Assembly (NCBI RefSeq): GCF_032854445.1
Contig: NC_088303.1
Coordinates: 13,151,501 to 13,215,500 of the forward strand
Direction of reading: 5' to 3'
Length of the DNA: 64,000 nucleotides
From: Liolophura sinensis
Taxonomy: Eukaryota > Mollusca > Polyplacophora > Chitonida > Chitonidae
Part shown: positions 44,666 through 57,100 of the stretch, piece after piece
Position numbering within the stretch: the first letter of the stretch is position 1
Layout: every line of letters starts with the position of its first letter
Translations under genes and position numbers: made by a program
Notes under the pieces: model-generated
What the model was told of the DNA's origin: nothing
The model's database searches: none
What the model saw: only the letters and a program-made list of their open reading frames with translations

Positions 44666-47600
44666 ATGTTTTACGTATACTCCAGCCTCCTTATAGCCTG
44701 TTTCTGCTGCACTGTTCCCGCTTCGGCCAACACGGGTAAGTGCACTTTCTTCTTTCTTCTTAAATGCAAACATTGCTTAGACTATATATTGACCATTTTT
44801 GTCCTTCTTTGGGTGTAGAGGGTAATTATGGAAAGTGCAGAGGTTGTTTCTGGCATCATCGCATGTGTCTTCCAGTAAAGGCTCGTACTATTGTCTATTT
44901 CATTTATGCATGTCACTGTTTTTTAAATAATCAGATAGTAATCAGTTCTTGCCGTCGAAACCGAGCTTACGCAGTTTAAAATTATGAACTAGAAAAAGCG
45001 TTCTTACGTCATTTTTGTGCAAAAATATAGGTTTCCAACATATTCATGTGTAGAGCTCATGTTGTTACATTTCATTGACTAACCGAGTAAACTAGGATTT
45101 TACAGATATACAGACGACTGGCTAAAAGAAAAAAAAACTGTAGTAGAGGGTGATGTTACGGAATTGTCATTTTTGAGGTAGGCCAGGCTCCTTCCCAATA
45201 CAGCGAATACAGAAACATCACAAACTTGTGTCAAAATTTGAGTTTAGTGGCTATATGCAGTTAATCTGTAATAAGTACCATAATACATCAAAGGTAAGCA
45301 GCTCTAATACGAGATCTGGGGTTAATGTAACTTTTCTTCATTACACTAATCAGTTAAGTGCATTTTTAACAACTGGTCAAACAGAATTATCACAGCCTCT
45401 TGGCCGCCTTGTTCGCCCAATGTTTGAAATATAGCAAATATTTCTGAAAATTGGCACAATTAACGCGTCAGTAAAGTTCTACAGCTCACTAAAGCATTCA
45501 CTGGTATGATTAAATTTAATAAACATTATTGTATTGAAACATCGTAACATAAAAGGGAATAATAACGCAAACATGTCTTAACAAATAACATCATAAAAGT
45601 CTTGCTGGCTGAGTTTTCTAATGGATTCCCTCCGGATTTTGGCCGCTGATAGCTAGTGTTAAAATCTATACCCAAGTGATTAATCTGTGATATTATTATG
45701 TATCAGATTGTAATTTCCTCGCCCTAAGCGGTTTCCTCCAGCTTTAACTCGGACAGCCATCAAGTGAAATAATTTTATAAGCAAATATATGGACCATGAC
45801 AGAAAGAGGAACTAGAGCATGAAGAACGTTATAGCATTGAACTGTGATTGTAAAACCACACTTTGTATTTTGTGAATGCGTTAAAAGCCTTAAGTCTCTT
45901 GAGAGACGGCACTCTAGCCGAGACACAAACTTTTGCTGATTGATAAACGGAGGAAGATAATTCTGGCGCCATATTTCCTGCTGCTTGCATAAATCAGTCA
46001 TACTTCAAATTTTAGAGTACGACGTTAAACCCAAAGCACTCACTCACTCAATCACTCAAATTTTAGACTCTAGGTAGGAATGACTACTACCAGCGCATTG
46101 TTTTCAGAAAGGCTGTGTGATTATGACGATTACCTTCGGGTGGCGGAGTGTTATAGTGACTGGGGGTACGACTTCACTGTGGTACCTCACCCTGGCGCCG
46201 TGATCTGGAACATGACCACCCTAGTGGAGTTTTGTAGGTAAGACACTCAGTCCACTGTTATTACTTGTCTTTTTTCTATCCTGCGTGTTTTGTTGAAGAA
46301 GTGACATAAAATGTTTAGATTCGCAACTGGTATGCCCCGATACAGAACTGGAAAACTTTTGGCACAATATTGTGACTATAAGAATACCTTAAACCCCTGT
46401 AAATTCAGAGAGACACATCCTTCCCTGGAGTCGACAAGAATACACACGCTGCTCTTCCATACTGACTACTTTAGACTGGCGGACTGTGTTTAAATGAAAT
46501 ATAAAGAGAAATTTAGATAATAAGCTGGTCTCGAAAACCCCTTGACATATTTTCAAACACAGAGAGAACTATCGGTGGAGGGGATAAATAAAACCAGCAA
46601 ACAGTACTACACACATACAGTGTGAAAGGAAGTGAAATAAACCTATAGATATACCCAACCTAGCAACTTCAAAACCTGTACAGTCAACCAAACCGTATAC
46701 CAAATACTAGTATTCAGATTTCTTCCAAAATCCATAGGTGCTCTAACATTTGTTTGTCTGCCATTCGGCTTTAGAGTACATGTGTGCTCATTTTACTTGT
46801 TTCACAATGATAAAACTGGAAATTTTCGATAAGTTGTTGTTAGGTACCGTGCTGTATCACTGTAATGTAGAACTCTTCTAAATCAAAAGATAAATGCTGG
46901 CCACCGTCGTATGAGTGAAATATTCTTGATTACGGCGTAAAACACCAATCAAATAAATAAATAAATATGTGTATAAATACATGTGCCCTAACTTACGATG
47001 GCGAATCTAACTCAGTAAATCCACCAAAGCCTTATAATTACTTTGGACAAATTTAAATCCGAGTCTAACCTCCCTTCACTTGATGTGTTTGCAGTCGTTT
47101 TGTAACTACGATATCTTCGTCATGCAAGCGGATCCAAGCACTATTTTTGTCCATGCTTTGTCCAGTTCCCGCCAGTTGTAAACCCGGCTAAAGTCGCAGG
47201 ACGGGACTATTTTAAGACCGTAAACAACAAAGAAAACCCAGTAGACCTAAATCAAAACGTGTGATTTCCTGTAGGACCCCGAGCAGACGACAAGTGTCAG
47301 GTTGCTTGAAGGACGCCTTTTCCCGCTGTCAGTTCTCGGAGTGGGAAGAAGAGAACGAGGCCCTCCTCCGTCTCAGTGACATGTCAGACGTCGCTCTTAA
47401 GTTCATATGCTCAAAAGCAGACGGTAAGTGTGTGTGGATCTCACCTGATTGTTTTGTAAGGAAAAAAAGTCCCAAATCTAAGTGCTGCTGGATTAAGAAT
47501 CAAAATAATTATAAGATATCCTCATTTAGATAAAAACAGATAAATGGTAATGTGATTTGGAATTTGCCACGCGAACCACACAGACCATCATTGTACAGTC

Positions 47601-48685
47601 GCCAGGTCCTTTTCTATATTCAGGCACGATAAATGCATTTTCCTATGAGTCATTGTGCGGTTGACGAATAGCACAGACACTGAAATTTTTGTCAGAAATA
47701 TATGTTACTTCCTCCCATTTTCTCTTGGGAAAGCAAAACCACATACTCTCATATGACATTATTACTATTTTAATACTTCAATCAATGTTGAAATTATGGC
47801 AAAGGCAATTAATTTCATCTGAATTTGATCGATTCGCTGATAGATAGATTAATTGATGAACAAACCTGCTTTATGTGTTTCAGTGATAGAGGAGAACAAA
47901 GCCTGTATAGAATCCGATGACTACAGCGTAAACAAATGTATTCTAGACGCTAGCAATGAAGCCGAAGGAAGGTTTATGGAATTGGCATTGAGTGGGGAAC
48001 AAATGGCCTGGGCTGAAGTCAAGTCAATCAAACAGAGGTACATTATATACTTGTGTATGCCCACAGCTTTCCCCTGAGCATGTCAGTAGTCCTCTTCGTT
48101 ATCCGTCTCCTCGAACCCTTTGGTCTTATCAGTGAAGGTAGAGCCTGAATGTTTGAAACCGTTGAGTATCTGTTCGTATCTGTGGTGAGTCGTATTTTGA
48201 AACACGTGCAAATCATATGTACTTGAGGAAGAACTTTTTAATTTCATAAAATCTCATAAAAGGATGAGAAATGTGGAGAGTGTCAAACGTCAATTTGTGT
48301 TTATTATCATGCAGTATACCAACACAGCTATCTATAATTTAGTTTAAAACGTGCACCCTGGATAATGGTGCACCCTGGATAAGTTTGTGTAGTGATCATG
48401 CTTCTCTTCCAGATACCTCACCATCATCGTATATGTGAAACTTTCGTGATTAATCCTTAAAAACCCATTCAAAATAAATAGATTTATCGTGATTAAAAAC
48501 AATTGTTTTCTTTTCTCGATATTTCGTAAGTTACGTGAACACATTCTTGTTTTGTTTGCATTTTCAGGCAAGCCATAACGCTCACAAAATGTGTAAGGAA
48601 TGTACTGAAGAACTGTGATCAAGAGGTAGCAATGGTGTTTTCCAACTTTTTCTACGCCGGGTACACGGTCTATGGCGACGATTGA
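44666..48685 (+). CDS. TCS-C: secreted ten-cysteine protein (206 aa), unrecognised family
   Basis: Exons 44666-44735, 46108-46237, 47275-47423, 47884-48037 and 48568-48685 join in frame (phases 1, 2, 1, 2) into 621 nt. The signal peptide is MFYVYSSLLIACFCCTVPAS with cleavage near ASA-NT. Cysteines: exon 2 RLC, AEC, EFC; exon 3 (149 nt) SGC, SRC, FIC; exon 4 KAC, NKC; exon 5 TKC, KNC. Exon 3 carries many acidic residues (EWEEENEALL). Exon 5 TLTKCVRNVLKNCDQEVAMV and NFFYAGY align with the other three genes. The chain has no membrane segment beyond the signal peptide. It is intact, while its tandem copy at 50.5-53 kb is broken. Function unknown. Confidence 0.9.
45720..46060. repeat. SINE scraps in TCS-C intron 1
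   Basis: A tail-like piece at 46016-46060 (ACGACGTTAAACCCAAAGCA followed by CACTCACTCA) is the family B tail in plus orientation. The block 45840-45990 is the intron segment that also survives at 51555-51735. Confidence 0.6.
46885..46972 (+). repeat. SINE family A tail in TCS-C intron 2
   Basis: GCTGGCCACCGTCGTATGAG to AAATAAATAAAT; only the last about 90 bp of the element. Confidence 0.9.
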
Positions 48686-49052
48686 GCAAGATGCTCTTGA
48701 GATCAGTGTCTGATGTTCCAAATTCTGAAGCGTGATCGTCAAAACTGTATGGTTTAGAAATGATGATTTTGTGACGGGACTAGGAAAGGATATGATGTAT
48801 GTCCATTCGTTCTTGAGATTGTAATTCGTGCGGTTAAGTCTTGGATGAGAAAGGTTTAAAAGCATTACTCTGAATTTTACAAAGGATCAATCAAATTTAA
48901 TCCTGATCGATTTATAGTTAAAAGTCATCGATTATCTAGATTATAAATAGTAAAAATCTATGAAGTATATTTACAAGTAGATGTTCAGATGTTATTCATG
49001 TAGTCTTGCCTTGAATGTACGTGAATTAAACGATAAAGGCATGTTCCAGGCG

Positions 49053-49058
49053 AATAAA
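49053..49058 (+). terminator. Candidate polyadenylation signal of TCS-C
   Basis: AATAAA is the first canonical signal after the TCS-C stop (about 370 bp downstream). It overlaps the edge of a SINE tail. Confidence 0.45.
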
Positions 49059-49059
49059 T

Positions 49060-49178
49060 ATATTTACTTTTTTATTCGATTGGCTTTTTACGCCATACTC
49101 AAGAATATTATACTTATACGACAGTGGTCAGCATTATGGTGGGGTGAAACCAGGTAGAGCCTGGGGAAACCCAATTTT
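49060..49178 (-). repeat. SINE family A fragment
   Basis: Tail and first part of the body on minus (GATTGGCTTTTTACGCC, CATTATGGTGGGGTGAAACC). Confidence 0.85.
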
Positions 49179-49179
49179 A

Positions 49180-50099
49180 AAAATAGATATCCAAAAACAA
49201 CAACGGAATTCTGACGGAACACTAACTTGATAAACTCCAAAGTATACACTTTCACTGTTGTTCATTAAGGAATCCATCTGCATACATGTTTACACTTGCT
49301 TACTGCAGGCATATTGAACGTCACATGAAAACTAGACAGGCCAACACATTTTGAGGGACTCATAAAAACGAGATATTAAAAAGTCACCTTCGTCCGTTTG
49401 ACGCGCACTCTGCACAGGCCCAAGTACGTCATGCCTTGTTTTCATGTAACTGTTTATTAGATGTTATGACAACACTGCACTCTGCGTGATTCTACACCAG
49501 TGACGTCTAATGAATTTCATTTAATATTTAGTGCATTTTAACCTAAATCTGCTTATTCCGTGTATATGTGTTTGTCTTTTAACCAAGACTTGTGCACCCA
49601 GATAACAAAAACGTCCCATCGCTTCATTGCCCACTTTCCCCATCGCTCCGTAACCAGAGAAAACAGCGATGGTCCATCTGCGCCATCACACTAATTTCCT
49701 CAGAATGAAATGCATTATGACGATGTGAGATTCAAATAATAAACAAAAGTTATTTCAGTAATCGACGATTACGGCTATCAAGCTACAAGCAACATTTCAT
49801 ATCGCATTTATATGCAGTCACATACATGCGCTTGGCGTAACTTCCGTGGTAACGTATATAGTGAAGAGATACGTCACCAAAGTAGTTGCGTTGCGACTGC
49901 TGGGTAATATGGGTCCCAGAATGTAAGAAGACCTGGAGCTTATGGAAGCCGTGGTGGGTAACTACATATTGAAGGGAAAGTAGCGAAACATTATTATTTC
50001 GCTCATATCTTCAACGTGTGTTCGTGTAGTCTCAATGTCGGTGTATTTATTGCGGTGCTCCATTGCAATGTGACCCCAAAGGCACCAGGCACAATATAT
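49180..50099. other. No gene recognised
   Basis: Spacer between TCS-C and its decayed copy. No motif recognised. Confidence 0.5.
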
Positions 50100-50275
50100 T
50101 GATATTTATTTACTTATTTGATGGGTGTTTTACGCCGTGCTCAAGTATATTTCACTTATATGACATGAGCATCATTTGTAGTTTGTTGGCTACGTACGAT
50201 CGCAGCGGAAGGGACATGAGATGTACTTGAACTCACAACAACCGCACTGGCGAGAGGCTTCAGAGGTTCACAATC
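50100..50275 (-). repeat. SINE family A, internally deleted
   Basis: Tail (TTTGATGGGTGTTTTACGCC) and the B-box region (TTGAACTCACAACAACCGCA) are present but most of the body is missing. Confidence 0.8.
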
Positions 50276-50849
50276 AAGACATTGCTTCTTAAAAAAAAGA
50301 CTTTGTTATTGAATGATAATCCTCTTTTCTGCAATCGTCACATAAGGATTCGCGCAATATTAGCTTGCACTCTATTACTCTCCTACATATCAGCATACAT
50401 ATATTATCAGGAGGACTACAGAACTGTATCTACTTCTCCCGCGTTCCCACGATTCCCGCGCTAAACGCCCACCCACCACACAGTTGGCTTTCACGCGTGC
50501 GTTATGTGTCGGTAATGACGACTTATCGAGGGTAGTTTTGTATGCAATCATCTCCATGTGCTCCAACTGAATAGCATCGCCCACCTTGTTAGGTAGATAG
50601 CTAACGGTTCAGCCGTTCCCAATGATACAACTTTTCTGCATAGCTATGACCTCTATGTTTGCTGTGTCAAAGGTTGAGTATGTTCACCTTTCAGTATAAA
50701 CATTCGGATGGCTTGTACACCAATTGTGCGATCAGCTTGCAACGCTTTGATCGGACTGTCTAAAACAGTTGTGACATAGCAAGTGCTAGAATGACCTGTT
50801 CTGCACATACCACAGGCAAAACGTATATACCAGCCTCCATGCAACTTCA

Positions 50850-51000
50850 GCATGGATACTAAAACCAGACCAAAAACGAGAATGTGATAACTGGCAAATA
50901 TCAGCACGTCAGAAGTGGAATTCCGCCTATTATCAGTTTACCTCAGTCTATGTTTTATTCTAACGGTTCGTTTAAATACTTGAACAGTGGCAACTCACAC
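50850..51000 (-). repeat. Leader-like repeat, copy 5
   Basis: Plus motif CTAAAACCAGACC; on minus it has GTATTTAAACGAACCG, AGAATAAAACATAG and TATTTGCCAGTTATCACATT. The start codon is mutated. It is the copy with the clearest AT-rich TATA-like upstream block. Confidence 0.75.
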
Positions 51001-51129
51001 GCAACTCACACACCCCATGTCATGGTGACTGGAACTTATTAGACGCCAGTGATCCAAGATTATTGAAAATACTGTCTTGTCATCGCTTTCCTTACTAACA
51101 AATCACATGAAAACACGCGGGGACTAAGA

Positions 51130-51195
51130 CGTTCTCGTCCCCCTTGTGTCACGACCAACAGATCGAGACCCGCGACACGAGGACGGCTCACCCCT
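51130..51195. repeat. Hairpin repeat related to 31.7 kb
   Basis: CCCTTGTGTCACGACC and GACCCGCGACACGAGG are near inverse complements around a short spacer. Confidence 0.5.
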
Positions 51196-51980
51196 GCTTC
51201 CGTAAGAAAGGGATCTAAAACTAACAGAAAGTACGGTAACTTCACTGGCACAGGGTAGCATGTAAACTCCAAAAACTCCAAAAACTAGGAAAGTCCTTGA
51301 CTGATAACGCGACTAAGAAAACCTGTTCACGCACATAAATTATGGACCATATATAGTGTTACATCAAAAAGTCCCTGGAATGAAATGTAGTATTTAAACT
51401 TTAGGATAGATGTTGCAGCCATCATGAAAATGAGCTGCCGACTCTTCTGAAAATAGACGAAATTAACGTGTCGAACAGCCTTGTGCTACAGCCTCAAAGA
51501 GCACTTCATAACTTGAGAAAATAACCTGTCGTGATTGTCAGGCCATCTGAATAATGACTGTAGCTGCACACTTTGTGTTTCGTCATGATTTCAAAAGTAC
51601 TGTCGAAACATGTGCCCCACGACATACTTCCTGTATGCATTACATCTGTGGAGAAACATAAAATAATGCGAGGGGATTTGGCGATTGATCACTAACGGGA
51701 GAAAACTCCGATACTATATTTCCTGCTGTTCACACTGTTGCAACTGTTATTGAAATAAATCACCCCTACTGAAATAATTGTTTCAATAAGCGTTGCGTTG
51801 TAACTCAAAATGTAATAATTATATTAATAAAAGTTGCAATGGGAAACCTTACTGAAATATTAAGAATTCGTATAAGACACAGAGTTTATGGATTGGCCGT
51901 ATTGAAATAAATATTTCAGTAAGCGTTGCAAATGTAACCCGTGTTGAAGTATTATTTCAGTAAAGGTTGTAATATAATCA

Positions 51981-52337
51981 GTGAGTGAGTGAGTGCTTGG
52001 GGTTTAACGTCGTACTCAACAATTTTTCAGTCATATGACGACGAAGGAATCCTTAAGGTGCATGCACGTGTAATGTGCCTCCTTGTTGCAGGACGGATTT
52101 CCACCGCTCTTTTATTTAGTGCTGCTTCACTGAGACGACTTACCGAAGGCAAGTAAGCCGCCCCGCCCGAGCCATTATACTGATCAACCAGTCGTTGCAC
52201 TATCCCTTTCATGCTGAACGCCAAACGAGGAAGTTACAACTTCCTCTTTTAAAGTCTTAGGTGTGACTCGATCAAGGATTGATCCTGGGTCTACCGGTCC
52301 CAAAGCGGGCGCTCTACCAACTGTGCTATCCGGACCG
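51981..52337 (-). mobile_element. SINE family B, full length, with 12-bp target-site duplications
   Basis: Element from GTGAGTGAGTGAGTGC to the tRNA-like head at the right (minus: CGGTCCGGATAGCACAGTTGG). Perfect copies of GTAATATAATCA flank it at 51969-51980 and 52338-52349, so this is a recent insertion into the TCS-C pseudogene. Confidence 0.95.
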
Positions 52338-52715
52338 GTAATATAATCAGATTGTACCAATAAAACTTGGTATATGTGAAGTATTCTTGAGTATTGGGTG
52401 TACATAAAACGAAAAAAATCAATAAACATTTCTTCATTAATTTGTACGTCTTCCTTGACAAGCACTGGTAGACGAAATCTCCGGTCAGTCACTTGTGATT
52501 GGACACATTGCTTATCTTATCTATCTCAGCTTGAGGAAAACATTTGTTTGAATTATGCACTGATCTTGAAAATAACAAGGAAATATCTGAAAATGAATTG
52601 TTTTTCTGTATATTGTGTTGCAAGATTGACTTAATAAATTACACACGCTTCCGTTTCTCGATATTTCAGTTTCGAATGTTGCGTAATCAGAATCGTATTG
52701 TTTTTGCAATTTTAG

Positions 52716-52809
52716 CCAAGCCGCAATGGTGACACAATGCGCATGAGATGTACTGGAGAGCTATAATCGGGAGGTGGCCTTGGCGTTCTACAACGTGGTT
52801 AAGAAATAA
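52716..52809 (+). pseudogene. Broken exon 5 of the TCS-C copy
   Basis: Acceptor TTTTAG at 52710-52715 and phase are kept. The frame reads QAAMVTQCA, then TGA at 52744-52746 where TCS-C has Arg, then DVLESYNREVALAFYNVVKK and TAA. The second cysteine of the exon is Tyr (TGT to TAT). Both changes show loss of function. Confidence 0.88.
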
Positions 52810-53329
52810 TCATTTTATGACTGGATTCGAAAAGGAAAGGCTTCGAAGTATGTTCACACGTTCGTTATTCAGACGCATTTCATGAAGATGGGAGATTTAC
52901 AAGCAATATTTTGACCGATGTATAATTGTAAAATCATCCATTATCCAGGTTTAGGAAAATGAAAAGCTAAATATAGAAAAAGTGAAATATATTTACGTGT
53001 TGTTCAGATGGTATTCATGTTTCCGTGCCATGAGAGAAATGGATGAAGATCCGATCGCAAGATTTTTAAATTATGGATCATCGATTATCCAGGTTTCACA
53101 CATTATCGCAAACCTCGACGCCGACTGCGCTAAAACCTGATTATTTACAAACTGCACTCGGCCTTCTTCTGGGTTCTCCAGGGGGTCGATTATAGCCTCT
53201 GATCGATGAGGTATTTACGATGTGATGGCGATCAATGGTGTCTCGTTTGTCAGGTATCTGGCCAGGCGCGGCTGATTCATACGAGTTCTGTGATATAAGT
53301 GAAATATTCGAATGTCAATACATTCGTAT

Positions 53330-53490
53330 ACCAGCCATCCACCAAAATGTATGTCAAAAGTCAATAATGGTGAGCCCAATTAACACAAACCACTAAAGAA
53401 CTAATAAAGTATATAAGTACGAAATTAAGAAGGAATCATGCGAAGAGAAACAGTTAACAGTTCTCAATAATTTTGGAAAGGCCACCAACG
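53330..53490 (-). repeat. Retroelement 3'-end repeat
   Basis: On minus: TTGAGAACTGTTAACTGTTT, TTAGTTCTTTAGTGGTTTGT and GGGCTCACCATTATTGAC; matches the copy at 57.5 kb. Confidence 0.8.
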
Positions 53491-54187
53491 CCAGTCAAAA
53501 AAATTTATTCAAACAACACCAGGTTGTTGAGAGCTTATATAGATGTATTTTTAATCGTAAGAGTGAACTGTTATTACTATTAAAACAACCCGGCTTTACC
53601 AAAATAAAAATACGAGTAGCAATGGTAGATACCTTGAGTTTGGGCCTATGATTATAGTAACTGCCACTGATACTTTTATTGTTACTGTTATTGTGACAAA
53701 ACTGGTTTATTTTAATGGTAATAGCAGTTCACAATTCGGATAAACGTACAGGTATTTAAGCTCTCAACAGACAGCTGTTGCCTTGTAAATAATCCTGTTC
53801 CTGACCAAATACACGTGGAAATATTGATGTTTGCCAACGATGCATTTTAAGTTCTTCCTCGGAGTAAGCAATGGTGATGACCAAAATAAAGGTCGAAATA
53901 ATGATTTTTGCCAACGATGCAAAGTTCTTTCTCGGAGTGACCTGCGTACTTTACTACGTGATGTTAATCAGTGGATCTCATGGATACGTCAAGACATAAA
54001 ATCAAACCACCATTATTCTGAAATTGGTTTTAATAACTCCTGTATCTTTGCTATTATTCGTTCACAAGGACTCCTTAAAAACTTAACGTCTTTATTAACT
54101 AACGTCTACATGTGTGAAATTCATGATTAAATAACACGTTGAATTATCAGGCAACTCTGTTTGTTGGCTTTAGAATTGATGCCATCC
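53491..54187. other. No gene recognised; 3' flank of TCS-D
   Basis: A 99-codon plus frame (53831-54130) contains two copies of TTTGCCAACGATGCA about 90 bp apart. No domain is recognised. Confidence 0.4.
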
Positions 54188-57100
54188 CTAATTGTGTGAG
54201 ACATATGGATTGGCATACACAGCGTAGATAAAGTTCCCGATGATGCTGGCAATCTTCTGATTACAGAATTGTGATGCGGCCCGAAAACTACATGACGCGG
54301 CGGTCTCGCCAAAACTGCAAGTGAAAAACAGTAGAGGCTGTATGAGGTTGTTACTAATTAAGTAGTTAAATGACCACTTACAAGACCATAACTGATGTAA
54401 ATTGTCAAGAGGCCAGGTTTCACCGGATAGTATCACCATTTTACAGCTATCATATTGTTGTTGCCTCTCTGGTTGTACTCTATGGTGTACAAATGGAATG
54501 CTTAGTGCACTTACAGAATCATGGTTTATGAACACATTATACGTATTATAAAATACTTACAACGTAGAGAGTAAAATCGGTTAAAACTAGCGATGACAGT
54601 GTGATAATTGGCAAGTGGTCACACGTAACCACTGAAGTATGGCCACTTGTCAATTTAGCAGAGTTAGGGTTTTATTCTGGCGTCCGCGTAAATGCTTAAA
54701 TAGTAGCAACTCTTACAGGCCTCATATAGCACTATGGCTTAAGCAGAATGAGGTAAACAAATATGTGCAGCGATCTTAATCGCAATATTCTAGAGGTCAC
54801 TGGTCTAGAATTACTCATTGTTGTGCTGTCAACACATTTAATATAAAATACATTAAAACAATGCAAGGGGATCCGATTTAGTGGACGCTTATTCGACCAG
54901 CAGAATCCCGGTTTACGCAGGAATATAATATAAAGGCTACAACAATGATAATAAAACCACAGCAGCATCGCCAGTGTTACCTGGCAAATAGTCACACGTA
55001 ATCAGTGAAATAAGGTCTGTTGTCAGTTTAACTTAGTTTGGGTCTTATTCTAACTGTTTTTGTGAATTCTTAAATAGTTACATGTCCCGTAGCAAAACTG
55101 TGTACAAAATAAAAAGACTCAAGCACAGCGTGTAAAACCGGAACAGCGACGTATGGGGGACCAAATTAACATTTATTCGAAAATTAACGATATCGATAAA
55201 TAAAATATCAATATCAATAAATATTTATAACTATCGCTAATTCATTTATCGACAGAGACACAGTGGCACGAGTGATACACGTGCTGGTATAAAACCCTGT
55301 CCGTATAATACAAATTTTGCAAATTCCATTCGTTTTACTCGATTCTGCTAAAACTTCCAGTTAACATATTACGAGATGTCATCAAGGAGCAGTAATTATA
55401 GTAGGGTTATAAAGGCGGAATTATCGATATCACTAAATCGCCATATTTATCTATATGGCTAATTAATTCATTTATTGACATCGCTTATTCATTTATAGAT
55501 ACAGCTATTTTTTTTTATGATTTCCTTTATCCATATCGATAAATGATTTATTGATATCGATAATTCTCGTGTTAATTTGGCTCCTCATACCGACGACGGT
55601 GTGAACTGTACACGTCTTCTCTGATCTCTTCATAATGTGCAGAGCGGTTCTCAACATTTTGTTTATAGTACAAACTTATAAGAGCTGTTCTTTTATATTT
55701 ATATTATATATTTACTAAGTCATTCTAAAATTAAAGTAGTGAAGATATCATAAATATTAAAACATACCTTTTTTTAATCCCAAGTTCTTGTTTATCTGAA
55801 ATGGTCGAGACTGTAAAGAAGGAGTCTCGTATCTTGTCTGCCTCGTACTGGGCGTTCAGCAGACACTCCTCTATCTCGCTCTTGGCGCTTTCGATACATC
55901 CAGCGTTTTTCTCTAAATCTGTGGCCAGGACAAAAAAGATGCACATATAATTAAAGAGGTACAGTATAGAGAGTAAAACCAGACAGTGTGATAGCTGGCA
56001 AATGGTCACACGTTACCGCTGAAATCCGGATTTTTGTCACGTACCACACGTAAATCATCTAAGAATATCATTAAAGACGTACAAGGTCGAGAGTAAATCC
56101 AGAGCCGTGACGACAGTGTGATAATTGGCAAATGGTCACACGTAACCGGTGAAATCTGGAAGTATCACCTTACACGCTTCCATGCACAATGGCTTGAGGA
56201 GAATTAGCTTTAAAAAATTCCAGTGAAGGCAATTACGATGTAAGTAGTTGTGGCTCTTTGGTCTCTTGGAACATAGTAATACCTCTGTGACTTAAACTGC
56301 ATCATTTCAGACCTTGACATCAAATACGTCTTCTTGGTATTAAAATTGCGCACATTTATGCTTCTTATCTTTTCTTCTGTTGATTGGATATTTCGTAGGC
56401 CGCGTGGACCCGAGATTTCTTGGTGATGCTCACAGCAAACGGCTTACTGACAGCTCTGACACATTTGTCGAAGGCAGTTAACTGCATCAACAGAGCGTGC
56501 TCTTACGTTGGTTTGAGTACATTCTTGGCCGAACAAAATTCTGCCAAACCTAACGTCAGAGCAATCTTGGAGTAGTTTTACTCTCGTTTTATATTGGCAA
56601 GGATAAGGTGAATAGCTCTTTATGATTCAGATACTGCATTCATTTTTAATTGTGTGATCTTCTAGGTGGATTTAGTACACTGCGGGGAACAACCCTTTGT
56701 ATGTATTTGCTGCATTGTGTTTTCACCTACCTTGGGCCTGGGAACAAAGATAAGTGTAGCCTGGCTTAACGATATTCATCTCTGTCATGAACTCCACCCG
56801 GTCATCTGCAGTCCACTGGCCATTACATGGCGACCAGGCTTGTTTAACGCACTCCATGGGATCAGCACTCTGGGGCAAACTTCAGTGAGAGAACAGCCAT
56901 TTGTTAGATGAGGCCGTATATACCCAACATAGTATGGGAACCCCAGACAGAGTGAAGAGGTGAAATATATTGACTGCCACTTTTAAATGATGTCCACCTT
57001 TTATCAACAGAAATGTGAACCTCGTTTCGGTATTTTGCTATATTAGTTAAAAATTAAAATTTTAAGTTCATTGAGTGCTAAAAACCTGTTGTGTATTATA

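Larger units (their letters stand above)
50484..53040 (+). pseudogene. Decayed tandem copy of the TCS-C locus
   Basis: Five collinear blocks match the TCS-C locus: upstream DNA (44282-44400 with 50484-50590), promoter with TATA box (44498-44660 with 50657-50820), two intron 1 blocks (45440-45510 with 51448-51510; 45840-45990 with 51555-51735), and exon 5 with its 3' flank (48540-49020 with 52670-53035). The start codon region is destroyed (a deletion after CAGGCAAA). I find no exons 2-4. A SINE later inserted at 51981-52337. This is a dead gene remnant. Confidence 0.85.

Noticed and set aside
47095-47180. Acceptor-like GTTTGCAG followed by a short frame starting SFCNYD, between TCS-C exons 2 and 3
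   Set aside because: Inclusion would break the conserved phase and the paralogues have no such exon.
48344-48865. 173-codon minus-strand frame
   Set aside because: Antisense shadow over TCS-C exon 5 and its 3' flank; the plus-strand exon is supported by three paralogues.
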